NCBI GenBank assembly: GCA_015068325.1
Contig: SVKQ01000001.1
Coordinates: 40,623 to 104,622, forward strand
From: Oscillospiraceae bacterium
GTDB taxonomy: Bacteria; Bacillota; Clostridia; Oscillospirales; Oscillospiraceae
DNA: 64,000 nt
Direction: 5' to 3'
The notes under the pieces: model-generated
Database searches by the model: none
Seen by the model: the letters and a program-made list of their open reading frames with translations, nothing else
What the model was told of the DNA's origin: nothing
Made by a program: the position numbers and the translations under genes
In this document: positions 1 through 7,119 of the stretch, one piece after another
Numbering within the stretch: the stretch's first letter is position 1
Layout: each line of letters begins with the position of its first letter

Positions 1-616
1 ACAGCGGCGTGGCGCCCAGGATCTTGGTCTCCATCAGATACCAGCCATGGGGCAGCAGCGGCCGGCCGGCGTCGCCGTTCTCCAGCCCCATGCGGGTGCG
101 GCGGCTGCGGATGTTCCGGTCGAAGGTGACGCGGAACTCCGGATCCTGCCGAGCGAACAGCGCCACGCGGTCATAGGCGATGCAGATGCTGCGGTGCAGG
201 GGATAGCGGGCCAGAAAAAAGTCCAGCTCCCGGAGGATCTGGCTGTCCTCGGCGGGACGTACGCCCTGATCCAGATAGAGGTAGGCGTCCTGCAGCGTCA
301 ACTGGATGCGGCGCTTGTTGACGATGTCGCCGTACTTCTTCTTGATCTCCAGGTAGACGGCGGAGTCCGGCGCGGGAACGCCGTAGCTGCGCAGGCGCAG
401 CTTTTCCTTGTAAAGCGGCTTTTCGATGGAGCGCCGGATCAGCAGGTTGTCAGGGGTGTCGTAGTAGATGTTGCAGATGGTGTGCAGGCCGTAGGCGTCC
501 TGCTCCATATAGGGCTTGAGGCGCTGGCGGAGCCGCTGATACACGGTCTCCGGCATGAGATACTTCTTTTCGCAGCGGTTGAACACGGCGGCAAAGGCCG
601 GTGTGGTGCGCTCCAT
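1..616 (-). CDS. VTC-domain polyphosphate polymerase-like protein (partial, C-terminus off window)
   Basis: The reading frame starts at 616 behind a good ribosome site (AAAGGAG) and stays open to the left edge, so about 205 N-terminal residues are visible. They carry the pattern of the VTC (vacuolar transporter chaperone) catalytic domain: a basic EKKYLM block near the start, IYYDT, a KLRLRSYG block and a YLEIKKKY block, then Y-DR. In the yeast Vtc4 family these basic and acidic residues line the tunnel in which inorganic polyphosphate is polymerised. Bacterial VTC-domain proteins are often encoded beside a DUF4956 membrane protein or a CotH kinase; the downstream neighbour is outside the window. 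No signal peptide is visible, so a cytosolic protein is likely. The family call is strong; the activity is inferred. Confidence 0.8.
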   Translation of the reverse strand, partial: MERTTPAFAAVFNRCEKKYLMPETVYQRLRQRLKPYMEQDAYGLHTICNIYYDTPDNLLIRRSIEKPLYKEKLRLRSYGVPAPDSAVYLEIKKKYGDIVNKRRIQLTLQDAYLYLDQGVRPAEDSQILRELDFFLARYPLHRSICIAYDRVALFARQDPEFRVTFDRNIRSRRTRMGLENGDAGRPLLPHGWYLMETKILGATPL

Positions 617-754
617 GGGATCCACTCCTTTCGCGTTGTGTGCTCTATCAGTAAAACGCGGCAGGGAGGCGTTTTATCGCAGGGGAGAGAAAAATTTTTG
701 GAGGCCCGGCAAACCGGACTGCATGGAGCGGCGGAAAATTGTGGCGCAAAGTCG

Positions 755-783
755 TTGACAACGGAGCGAAACTGTGGTATCCT
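755..783 (+). promoter_or_regulatory. Promoter of the tRNA cluster
   Basis: A -35 TTGACA (755-760) and a -10 TATCCT (778-783) are separated by 17 bases and lie about 34 bases upstream of the first tRNA. This fits a housekeeping sigma promoter for all five tRNA genes. Confidence 0.7.
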
Positions 784-816
784 ATCAAAGCTGACGATTT
801 CTGCGGAGGGCGCTGT

Positions 817-891
817 GCGGGTGTAGCACAATGGCCAGGGCACCAGCCTTCCAAGCTGGGGATGCGGGTTCGATTCCCGTCACCCGCTCCA
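817..891 (+). tRNA. tRNA-Gly(TCC)
   Basis: The acceptor arms GCGGGTG and CACCCGC pair, the anticodon loop TTCCAAG gives TCC, the T loop GTTCGATTC is present and CCA is encoded. It is the first of five tandem tRNA genes. Confidence 0.95.
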
Positions 892-904
892 ACTGTTTAT
901 CTAT

Positions 905-981
905 GCGCCAATAGCTCAGTTGGATAGAGCAACAGCCTTCTAAGCTGTGGGCCGGGGGTTCGAGTCCCTCTTGGCGTGCCA
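905..981 (+). tRNA. tRNA-Arg(TCT)
   Basis: Cloverleaf with acceptor GCGCCAA/TTGGCGT (one G-T pair), anticodon loop TTCTAAG giving TCT (codon AGA), T loop TTCGAGT and encoded CCA. It follows tRNA-Gly after 13 bases. Confidence 0.95.
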
Positions 982-1030
982 TTTCTCTCCGGTCCCGCGG
1001 CGAACCGTCAGCTGCCCGTGCGGACGTATG

Positions 1031-1107
<77 letters not shown>

Positions 1108-1162
1108 CAGCGGAAATCAGGGATTGGGAGTGATCCCGATCCCTGTTTCCCTATCTCCACAC

Positions 1163-1237
1163 AGGGGTGTAGCCAAGTGGTAAGGCAAGGGACTTTGACT
1201 CCCTCATCCGCTGGTTCGAGTCCAGCCATCCCTGCCA
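1163..1237 (+). tRNA. tRNA-Gln(TTG)
   Basis: Acceptor AGGGGTG/CATCCCT, anticodon loop TTTGACT giving TTG, T loop TTCGAGT, encoded CCA. Confidence 0.94.
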
Positions 1238-1271
1238 GAACGCTCCGGGGCCGTGCCCCTTTTGCATATCC

Positions 1272-1347
1272 GCTCCGTTAGCTCAGTCGGTAGAGCACCT
1301 GCCTTTTAAGCAGGGTGTCCGGGGTTCGAATCCCCGACGGGGCACCA
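1272..1347 (+). tRNA. tRNA-Lys(TTT)
   Basis: Acceptor GCTCCGT/ACGGGGC, anticodon loop TTTTAAG giving TTT, T loop TTCGAAT, encoded CCA. It is the last tRNA before a terminator. Confidence 0.95.
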
Positions 1348-1348
1348 G

Positions 1349-1381
1349 AAAAGCGACCACCCCTGTGGGGTGGTCGCTTTT
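1349..1381 (+). terminator. Terminator of the tRNA cluster
   Basis: The inverted repeat AAAAGCGACCACCC / GGGTGGTCGCTTTT surrounds a short loop and ends in a T run directly after tRNA-Lys. Confidence 0.85.
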
Positions 1382-1402
1382 CTGGTCGAAGGGAAGTTCG
1401 AA

Positions 1403-1440
1403 ATGAGAAATGCCGCCCGGGGGCGGCATTTCTCGTATTT
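1403..1440 (-). terminator. Terminator of the pyr operon
   Basis: GAGAAATGCCGCCC pairs with GGGCGGCATTTCTC in a long stem about 45 bases downstream of the pyrE stop. The T tract is short, but the position between convergent transcripts supports a terminator. Confidence 0.6.
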
Positions 1441-1480
1441 CCGTGTGGTATCCCGTTGCGCGGCGCGCTGCTTCGTGCGC

Positions 1481-2116
1481 TTATCTGGCGGTGATCCAGC
1501 TCTCGTCGGAGGGATCGTTGCGGAAGGCGATGAGCCGCTCCACATCCTCGGGGCGGATATAGCCCTCGGCGGCGGCCACGCGGGTGACGGTGTCGAAGTC
1601 GGTGAGGGAGTGGTTCTCCACGCCGGCCTCGGCCATGCGGCGCAGGCCCTTGGCCATGCCATAGGTGAAGATGCTGACGATGCCAAGCACGTCGGCGCCG
1701 GCTTCCCGCAGGGCGCTGACCACCTCCAGCACGCTGCCGCCGGTGGAGATGAGATCCTCCACCACCACCACTTTCTGGCCCGGCTCCAGCCGGCCCTCGA
1801 TGCGGTTCTGGCGGCCGTGGTCCTTGTTGCCGCTGCGGACATAGCCCATGGGCAGGCCCAGAATGTGGCCGGTGATGGCCGCGTGGGCGATGCCGGCGGT
1901 GGACGTGCCCATCAGCACCTCCACGTCCGGATACAGGGTGCGGATCAGCTCTGCCAAGCCGTTTTCAATGTCGCTGCGGACGGCGGGGGCGGTGAGGGTC
2001 AGGCGGTTGTCGCAGTAGATGGGGCTCTTGATGCCGCTGGCCCAGGTGAAGGGCTCCTCGGGCCGCAGAAAGACGGCGCCGATGGAGAGCAGGTCCTTTG
2101 CAATGCGCTCTTTCAT
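1481..2116 (-). CDS. pyrE: Orotate phosphoribosyltransferase
   Basis: PyrE joins orotate and PRPP to make orotidine 5'-phosphate in de novo UMP synthesis. The protein of about 211 residues has the type I phosphoribosyltransferase PRPP loop VVVVEDLISTGG, the catalytic-loop segment SGNKDHG, and SGIKSPIYCDNR near the N-terminus, which is typical of PyrE. A first in-frame ATG lies at 2122, but it sits only two bases behind AGGAGG; the ATG at 2116 has normal spacing and is preferred. It is the last gene of pyrF-HAD-pyrE, so its dose should follow the leader attenuators upstream of pyrF. No anomaly is visible. Confidence 0.95.
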   Translation of the reverse strand: MKERIAKDLLSIGAVFLRPEEPFTWASGIKSPIYCDNRLTLTAPAVRSDIENGLAELIRTLYPDVEVLMGTSTAGIAHAAITGHILGLPMGYVRSGNKDHGRQNRIEGRLEPGQKVVVVEDLISTGGSVLEVVSALREAGADVLGIVSIFTYGMAKGLRRMAEAGVENHSLTDFDTVTRVAAAEGYIRPEDVERLIAFRNDPSDESWITAR

Positions 2117-2132
2117 GTTCATATCCTCCTTA

Positions 2133-2783
2133 TCATTCCATCAGCAGGGCCGTGAGGCTCTGCACAGTTTCGGTGATGCGGCGGGCCCCGGCCTGCTCCA
2201 GCTCGGCGCGGCTGCCGTAGCCGTACAGCACGCCCACAGCGGTCAGACCCACCCGGCGGGCACCCTCCACATCGTGGCGGCGGTCACCCACCATGACGGC
2301 ACCGGACAGATCTGTGATCCCGGCGCGGCGCAGGGCGTTGCGGATGATGCGATCCTTGTGGGCGGCCTCCGGCGGCGCGGGCGGCGCGCCGCAGATGACG
2401 GACAGGTGCTCCGCCAGTCCGAAGTGGTGCAGGATGCGCACCGCCATCTCCTCCGGCTTGGTGGTGGCCACCAGCAGACGCTTGCCGGCGGCGCGGAGGG
2501 CGGAGAGCATGTCGGCCACGCCCGGATAGGGCTCGTTTTCCTGCCAGCCGCGGTGGTCGTAGTAGTCCCGGAACAGGCGGACGGCCTCGTCAGACTGGGC
2601 CGGCGACAGGCCGAAGCGGTCCTGAAAGGCCTCATACAGCGGCGGACCGATGAGCCAGGTCAGCTTTTCCGGCGGCTCGTGGACGCCGAAGGGCGCCAGC
2701 GCCGTGGAGGCGGCGGTGGTAATGCCTACCCGGGGATCGGTCAGCGTGCCGTCCAGGTCGAAGAGGATGGTATGCCAACCCAT
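2133..2783 (-). CDS. HAD-superfamily hydrolase, phosphoglycolate phosphatase/nucleotidase-like
   Basis: This 216-residue protein has the three HAD signatures in order: DLDGTLTD (nucleophile Asp near residue 9), ATTKPE with the motif III lysine, and GDRRHDVEGA with the acidic magnesium site. A helical cap lies between motifs I and II, as in the Gph/PgpB-type subfamily. It starts three bases after the pyrF stop and ends just before pyrE, so it is translated within the pyr operon. The position suggests it acts on a nucleotide or a PRPP-linked metabolite, for example a pyrimidine nucleotidase, but the motifs do not fix the substrate and phosphoglycolate phosphatase is the usual automatic name. 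Confidence 0.85.
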   Translation of the reverse strand: MGWHTILFDLDGTLTDPRVGITTAASTALAPFGVHEPPEKLTWLIGPPLYEAFQDRFGLSPAQSDEAVRLFRDYYDHRGWQENEPYPGVADMLSALRAAGKRLLVATTKPEEMAVRILHHFGLAEHLSVICGAPPAPPEAAHKDRIIRNALRRAGITDLSGAVMVGDRRHDVEGARRVGLTAVGVLYGYGSRAELEQAGARRITETVQSLTALLME

Positions 2784-2786
2784 GGA

Positions 2787-3485
2787 TCAGCCCACGAAGT
2801 CCGCCATGCAGCGGCGGTAGGCGGCCACGGGATCGCCCGACTTGGTGATGGGGCGGCCCACCACGATGTAGTCCGAGCCCAGCTCACGGGCGCGGGCGGG
2901 GGTGGTGACGCGCTGCTGGTCGCCGCGGTCGGCCTCACTGAAGCGGATGCCGGGGGTGACAGTCAGGAAGCCGGCGCCGCAGGTGTCGTGGACGCGGCCG
3001 GCCTCCAGCGGGGAGCAGACCACACCGTCCAGCCCGGCGGCCTTGGCGTTGGCGGCGTACTGCAGCACCACCTCGTCCAGCGGGCGGGCGATCAGCAGCT
3101 CGTTCTGCATGCGGGTCTGGTCGATGGAGGTCAGCTGGGTCACGGCGATCATCAGGGGGCGGGTGCCGTCGGGCCGGACCAGACCCTCCATGGCACCGCG
3201 CATCATGTCCATGCCGCCGGCGGCGTGCAGGTTGCAGATGTCCACGTCCAGCCCGGCCAGCACGGCGGCGGAGCTGCGGACGGTGTTGGGGATGTCGTGC
3301 ATCTTCAGGTCCAGGAAGATCTTGTGGCCCCGGGCCTTGATCTCGCGGACGATGGAGGGGCCGGTGGCGAAGAACAGCTCCATGCCGATCTTCACGAAGG
3401 GCTTCTCATCGGTGAACTTGTCCAGAAATGCGTAGGTGTGCTCCGCGGTGGCGAAGTCGCAGGCGACGATGACGTCTTTTCCCAT
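2787..3485 (-). CDS. pyrF: Orotidine 5'-phosphate decarboxylase
   Basis: PyrF decarboxylates OMP to UMP, the last step of de novo pyrimidine synthesis. The 232-residue product contains DLKMHDIPNT, the family hallmark with the catalytic Lys-Asp pair, plus VTPGIRF and VVGRPITKSGDP near the end for phosphate binding. An open frame extends further upstream to 3563, but the ATG at 3485 follows AGGAGG with good spacing, and the upstream part overlaps a terminator hairpin, so 3485 is chosen. It is the first recognisable enzyme gene of the operon and is directly preceded by the double-terminator leader described separately. Confidence 0.95.
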   Translation of the reverse strand: MGKDVIVACDFATAEHTYAFLDKFTDEKPFVKIGMELFFATGPSIVREIKARGHKIFLDLKMHDIPNTVRSSAAVLAGLDVDICNLHAAGGMDMMRGAMEGLVRPDGTRPLMIAVTQLTSIDQTRMQNELLIARPLDEVVLQYAANAKAAGLDGVVCSPLEAGRVHDTCGAGFLTVTPGIRFSEADRGDQQRVTTPARARELGSDYIVVGRPITKSGDPVAAYRRCMADFVG

Positions 3486-3540
3486 GGTTCGATATCCTCC
3501 TGTATCATCATGCCGCACGCAGCGGCGTATTGACCGGCGT

Positions 3541-3579
3541 AAAAAAACGGCCCGCGATGCCATGGCATCAGCGGAGCCG
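3541..3579 (-). terminator. Second attenuator-like terminator in the pyr leader
   Basis: Read on the minus strand, CGGC-T-CCGC-T-GATGC pairs with GCATC-GCGG-GCCG (two single-base bulges, loop CATG) and is followed at once by seven T. The stem includes the stop codon of the 35-codon mini-ORF and lies 55 bases upstream of pyrF. A ribosome finishing the mini-ORF would cover the stem, so translation-coupled attenuation is possible, as known for E. coli pyrBI and pyrE. The control role is inferred. Confidence 0.75.
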
Positions 3580-3675
3580 GAGAAAAACGGGACGGACGGG
3601 GGAACGGTCGGCGGAGACGGAAACAGCGCGGCCCCACGCGGCGGCGATGCGGTTGCGGCGGGACTGACGTTTCAT
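3568..3675 (-). CDS. 35-codon mini-ORF in the pyr leader (candidate leader peptide)
   Basis: An ATG at 3675 follows a strong ribosome site (GAAAGGAG, 6-7 bases before the ATG). The frame encodes an Arg-rich basic peptide beginning MKRQSRRNR and ending RPVFLRLR, with the TGA inside the stem of the downstream terminator. The last half is pyrimidine-rich in the transcript. It has no similarity I can name. The strong ribosome site and the overlap with a terminator suggest a regulatory leader peptide whose translation state decides read-through into pyrF. It could also be a chance ORF. Confidence 0.5.
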   Translation of the reverse strand: MKRQSRRNRIAAAWGRAVSVSADRSPVRPVFLRLR

Positions 3676-3696
3676 GGCGTGCTCCTTTCTGCAGAC

Positions 3697-3731
3697 AAAA
3701 GAAAAAGCTGCTCTCCGCCAGGGAGCGCAGC
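3697..3731 (-). terminator. First attenuator terminator of the pyr leader
   Basis: On the minus strand GCTGCGCTCC pairs with GGAGAGCAGC (one mismatch, loop CTGGC) and is followed by TTTTTCTTTT. It lies about 45 bases downstream of the PyrR-like motif, where the terminator of a PyrR-controlled leader is expected. Confidence 0.75.
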
Positions 3732-3776
3732 AAGACGAACGCAGGGCATGGGCCCGGCGCATGCGCGGTCCTTGGC

Positions 3777-3790
3777 GGCCTCACGGGACC
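3777..3790 (-). promoter_or_regulatory. PyrR binding-loop motif in pyr leader RNA
   Basis: The minus-strand RNA reads GGUCCCGUGAGGCC. The known PyrR anti-antiterminator consensus is ARUCCNGNGAGGYU. Twelve of fourteen positions fit, and the two differences (first A to G, last U to C) keep the closing base pair. The motif lies near the 5' end of the leader, between the promoter and the first terminator, as in Bacillus pyr leaders. No pyrR gene is in the window. Confidence 0.75.
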
Positions 3791-3810
3791 GACCTTAAAG
3801 TACCGTAAGC

Positions 3811-3839
3811 AGTATAGTGGAAAGAGGCGGGTTTGTCAA
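3811..3839 (-). promoter_or_regulatory. Promoter of the pyr operon
   Basis: Minus-strand TTGACA (3834-3839) and TATACT (3811-3816) are separated by exactly 17 bases. The transcript would begin around 3804 and carry the PyrR motif, both terminators and pyrF-HAD-pyrE. Confidence 0.85.
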
Positions 3840-3961
3840 GGCACATTTGCGCATTTTTTCGCGGTTTTTCGCGGCGGCACCGGAACCCTCCGGGAGAAAA
3901 AACACGGTTGCAACAGGCAGCAAAATGTGGTATGATGATTCGGCGTGAGAGGGCGGCCGTC

Positions 3962-4564
3962 TCAACGGAGCGACGCCAGCCACCGCACCAGCAGACGCTT
4001 GCCGTCGGTGGGCCGGCGCAGCCGCTCCGGATGCCACTGCACGGCAAAAACGGGCAGGGTATCGTGGCAGATGGCCTCCACGGTGCCGTCCTCCGCCCAC
4101 TGCACGGCGCGCAGACCGCTGCCGAGGCGGTCCACGGCCTGGTGATGGGAGCTGTTGACAGGGAAGCGCTCTCCGTAGAGCTCCCGCAGAAGCGGGTCGT
4201 CGGTGCGGGAGCCGTGGATGCGGTCCTCACCGTTGATTTGGCTGTGGTCGGGGATGTCCTGGTGCAGCGTGCCGCCGAAGAAGACGTTGATCAGCTGTGC
4301 TCCGCGGCAGATGCCCAGCACGGGGCGTCCGGCGGAGGCAAAGCGCTCCAGCGCGGTCAGCTCGCGGGCGTCCCGCGCCTCGTCGATGTCCGCGCAGCCG
4401 CGGTCGTCCTGGCCGTAGTGTCGGGGATGGATGTCGCCGCCGCCTGGCAGCAGCAGTCCGGCGCAGCCGTCCGGATCGTCGGTCTGCACCCAGGCGCCCA
4501 GCTCCGCCAGCGTGTCGACATAACGGGCAAAGCCGTCGATGGGGTCGGGCAGATAGATCTTCAT
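3962..4564 (-). CDS. Class I glutamine amidotransferase-like hydrolase (peptidase C26, PuuD type)
   Basis: The family (gamma-glutamyl-GABA hydrolase, PuuD) cleaves gamma-glutamyl amides with a Cys-His-Glu triad. The 200-residue protein shows the nucleophile elbow GICRGAQ, the oxyanion-side segment VNSSHHQAV, and QWHPE, which supplies His and Glu. The ATG at 4564 is six bases from GGAGGG; an ATG two codons earlier abuts the ribosome site and is less likely. A minus-strand promoter, TTGACA (4606-4611) and TACGCT (4583-4588) with 17-base spacing, puts the start of transcription very close to the ribosome site. It is a single gene, so the physiological substrate (polyamine degradation, gamma-glutamyl peptides) cannot be told from context. 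Confidence 0.85.
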   Translation of the reverse strand: MKIYLPDPIDGFARYVDTLAELGAWVQTDDPDGCAGLLLPGGGDIHPRHYGQDDRGCADIDEARDARELTALERFASAGRPVLGICRGAQLINVFFGGTLHQDIPDHSQINGEDRIHGSRTDDPLLRELYGERFPVNSSHHQAVDRLGSGLRAVQWAEDGTVEAICHDTLPVFAVQWHPERLRRPTDGKRLLVRWLASLR

Positions 4565-4810
4565 ACGCATCCCTCCACCCACAGCGTATGCGTCCGCGGG
4601 CCGTTTGTCAAGGGCGGATCGGTATAAGGGGCGGTATGGAAGCAATCGCGGCGGCGGGGATCACGCGAAAGATCCGGCTCCTCTGGCCGGTGCATCCGCC
4701 AGGTCCGCCTTGCTTCGCACGCTCCGCCGCAGGTCCTACGAATTCAAAATTTCATATCGTTCTTGCCTGTTTTTCCTGCACTTTCTGGAGCGGGAGAGCA
4801 TGGGAGATAC

Positions 4811-4899
4811 GGAGGTGTATCGAAGTGGTCATAACGGGCCTGACTCGAAATCAGGTAGACCGCAAGGTCTCGTGGGTTCGAATCCCACCGCCTCCGCCA
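4811..4899 (+). tRNA. tRNA-Ser(CGA)
   Basis: This is an 89-base type II tRNA with acceptor GGAGGTG/CGCCTCC, anticodon loop CTCGAAA giving CGA, a long variable arm (TAGACCGCAAGGTCTC) and encoded CCA. AT-rich accessory DNA begins immediately downstream, which makes it a candidate integration site. Confidence 0.95.
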
Positions 4900-4903
4900 T
4901 CAT

Positions 4904-4937
4904 AGGATTGCTATTTTAACAAGATAGCAATCCTTTT
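4904..4937 (+). terminator. Terminator of tRNA-Ser
   Basis: AGGATTGCTAT pairs with ATAGCAATCCT and is followed by six T. The rest of the gap up to 5071 is AT-rich and I see no gene in it. Confidence 0.9.
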
Positions 4938-5071
4938 TTCTGCCTTAAAAGCCTTGATATTCAAGGATATCAAGAGCACTTGAACCAAATCAGCAGAAGA
5001 AAAACCTGAGTTCTTTCCATGTTGTATTTTTGTTAATATCTTTCATGATAATTACTCCATAGTAATCGATT

Positions 5072-6637
5072 TCATTCGTCTATATATTCCCAATGAAATC
5101 CGCCTGCTGTCTTTTGATACCCTTTTGCACATTTATGGGCATTAGATATTCCTGTTTTCCGATATACGTCTGCTATAGAATCATAGCATATGCCTGTTTC
5201 AACACACCGTATCGGCTTGCTTTGCAATGCAGTCGTATGAGCCCTTGCACATTTAGGACATCCACGCCCCGATAATAGATTATGAGCCTTTGTCGACCAC
5301 TCATTACCACATCTTCTACATTTGCACCTTATTGATATGTCCCCTCTGACATAAGGCTCTAAAGGAATGACATCCTCACTTATTATAGATAATCGTGACA
5401 CAAATTCTTCGTTAGTGAGGGTTCTTTTAAAAGCAGTAGTTTTTCTTGCACATTTAGGGCAAGCATGACCTCTTAGTAAACTCGTCGGCAGAGCTTTCCA
5501 CTCGTGTCCGCACACCTTACATTTACAGAGTAGCTTAACCTCCGATCTCTCATATGCCTCTAAAATTTCAACTGAAGGATTTACATCATTTAGAAGAGTT
5601 CGGAATTCAGCATCGTCTCTTTTTTGCGCATTTTCTATAGCGCTTTTTATAATGCTGTCCCAATTCTGTGAAATGACCTCAAAAGGAATATTGAAGTATA
5701 AACAAATACTTTTTATGAGGTCTTTGATTGAATGATAATCACCCTCAGAGCTAATTTCAGTGTTGAACAGTTTGTAATGTCCTTCTAACTGCTCTGAAAT
5801 ACCTTCTGGACAATCTTCGAAGATTGTTAAAAGATAAATATCCTTTTCATTGCATAAGCGCTGTTTTTCATTGTCATTTGCCAACCTATCTTTATGCCAA
5901 TACCATGCTCCGAACTCAATTGCAAAATCCAGGTTTGGTATAAAAATATCCAACTCTTTACCTATGGTTTCTTTATCTCTTGACTTTACCTCGGATTTTC
6001 CAAGAGCGGTAGAAAAACTACCTATCAATACTTGTTCGACGATAGATGTAGAAGCATGACTACAATTGGGGCAACGACTTCCTTTATCCAACAAGTTATT
6101 TGGTGTGGCAGACCAAACGTATCCGCAGATATTACATTTGCATTTGATTTTATGCTGACTTGTTATATATGGTTCTAATGGTGTTATATTAGGATTGATA
6201 AGTGAGAGAGCTTCAGAGAACTCCTCATTTGATTTTCTTCTATCAATTCCCCTTTTTTGACGACTACAACGAGGACATTTATGTCCTTTACTTAATAAAT
6301 TGTTAGGAGATACTTTCCATTCATTGCCGCATATTTTACAACGACAAAGAATTGTTCCCTTGTTTCCTTTGTATTTTTCTAATGGCTCAATATCAGAATT
6401 AATTTGAGCTAATTCTTTCACAAAATCAGAATTGTTCTTTTTAATATTACCTGCGCAATAAGGACAGCCATATCCTCGTAGTAATGAATTTGGTCTTGCA
6501 TACCAAGAATTTCCGCAAGCCTTACAGTGACACAAAATTTTAGTATGGTTATTAGTGTAGGGTTCTTCAGGTGTTATCCGAGGGTTAATTTCCTTAAGTT
6601 CAAGGAGAAATTGATCGTTTGTTTTTGTTTTACTCAT
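5072..6637 (-). CDS. Zinc-ribbon-repeat PD-(D/E)XK-like nuclease with C-terminal NUMOD-type DNA-binding segment
   Basis: The 521-residue protein has five copies of a roughly 65-residue module: N-P-x-I-x-P-x-E-x-Y, then CxC-x2-C, W, P-N-x-L-L, and CPxC. Three copies lie N-terminal (about 8-190) and two C-terminal (about 350-475). Each looks like the probable zinc-ribbon domain of DUF4379-type proteins. Between them (about 215-275) is a nuclease-like core with IGKELDIFIPNL, AIEFGAWYWHKDR and ILLTIFEDC-like strands, resembling Vsr/very-short-patch or homing nucleases. The last 45 residues (PIRCVETG, YDSIADVYRKTGIS) match the NUMOD1-type helix-turn-helix of homing endonucleases. It is strongly AT-rich compared with its neighbours and lies next to tRNA-Ser, so it is probably acquired. 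It could be a stand-alone homing nuclease or a defence nuclease. Confidence 0.8.
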   Translation of the reverse strand: MSKTKTNDQFLLELKEINPRITPEEPYTNNHTKILCHCKACGNSWYARPNSLLRGYGCPYCAGNIKKNNSDFVKELAQINSDIEPLEKYKGNKGTILCRCKICGNEWKVSPNNLLSKGHKCPRCSRQKRGIDRRKSNEEFSEALSLINPNITPLEPYITSQHKIKCKCNICGYVWSATPNNLLDKGSRCPNCSHASTSIVEQVLIGSFSTALGKSEVKSRDKETIGKELDIFIPNLDFAIEFGAWYWHKDRLANDNEKQRLCNEKDIYLLTIFEDCPEGISEQLEGHYKLFNTEISSEGDYHSIKDLIKSICLYFNIPFEVISQNWDSIIKSAIENAQKRDDAEFRTLLNDVNPSVEILEAYERSEVKLLCKCKVCGHEWKALPTSLLRGHACPKCARKTTAFKRTLTNEEFVSRLSIISEDVIPLEPYVRGDISIRCKCRRCGNEWSTKAHNLLSGRGCPKCARAHTTALQSKPIRCVETGICYDSIADVYRKTGISNAHKCAKGYQKTAGGFHWEYIDE

Positions 6638-6672
6638 GACGAAGCACCACTATTTCTATAGTCATTTTAGGT

Positions 6673-6701
6673 AGTATACCACAAATATTCAGTCCATTCA
6701 A
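6673..6701 (-). promoter_or_regulatory. Promoter of the zinc-ribbon nuclease gene
   Basis: Minus-strand TTGAAT (6696-6701) and TATACT (6673-6678) with a 17-base spacer lie about 36 bases upstream of the ATG. No strong Shine-Dalgarno sequence is visible before that ATG. Confidence 0.65.
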
Positions 6702-6761
6702 GTTTTCCATAACTATTCGCCGAGCGTCTTCTTGGCTCTAATCAAAGTGCTTTTTGAGAGA

Positions 6762-6794
6762 AACGCCCTGCAAGTTTGCGGCTTGCAGGGCGTT
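6762..6794 (-). terminator. Long hairpin in the 6.64-7.12 kb gap
   Basis: AACGCCCTGCAAG (6762-6774) pairs perfectly with CTTGCAGGGCGTT (6782-6794) around a seven-base loop. On the minus strand it is followed by a T-rich stretch, so a terminator read leftwards is possible, but there is no convincing gene upstream of it. The remaining gap (6795-7119) is AT-rich. It holds a possible plus-strand promoter (TGGAAT-N17-TACAAT ending at 6900) for the kinase gene, and otherwise I see nothing. Confidence 0.45.
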
Positions 6795-7119
6795 GTTGAC
6801 TCATTTGAAATGAAATTACAATGGGTTAATTAAAATTGTTATAGAGATGCTAGTAAAAACATAGAAACTACTGGAATGTCAACGCTTCTTGTGGTACAAT
6901 AAAATAGTTTATTGTAGGAATTTATTTGCGCAATTGAAACAAGTAAAATGGCATACAAGAAAACGACAATACCATGTGGATTCAACACCCGATTATTTGC
7001 AGAAATACGAAAACTGTAAGAACTCAAATGAAGCGCCTTAAGACGGCAATACCAAATCATACTGCAAAACTCGTTGCTGATTCATGAAGAACAATAGAAG
7101 CCATAGGGAGCATTCACGC

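Noticed and set aside
6839..7060. 73-codon minus-strand frame in the gap before the sensor kinase
   Set aside because: No ribosome site and no recognisable pattern; AT-rich chance ORF is more likely.
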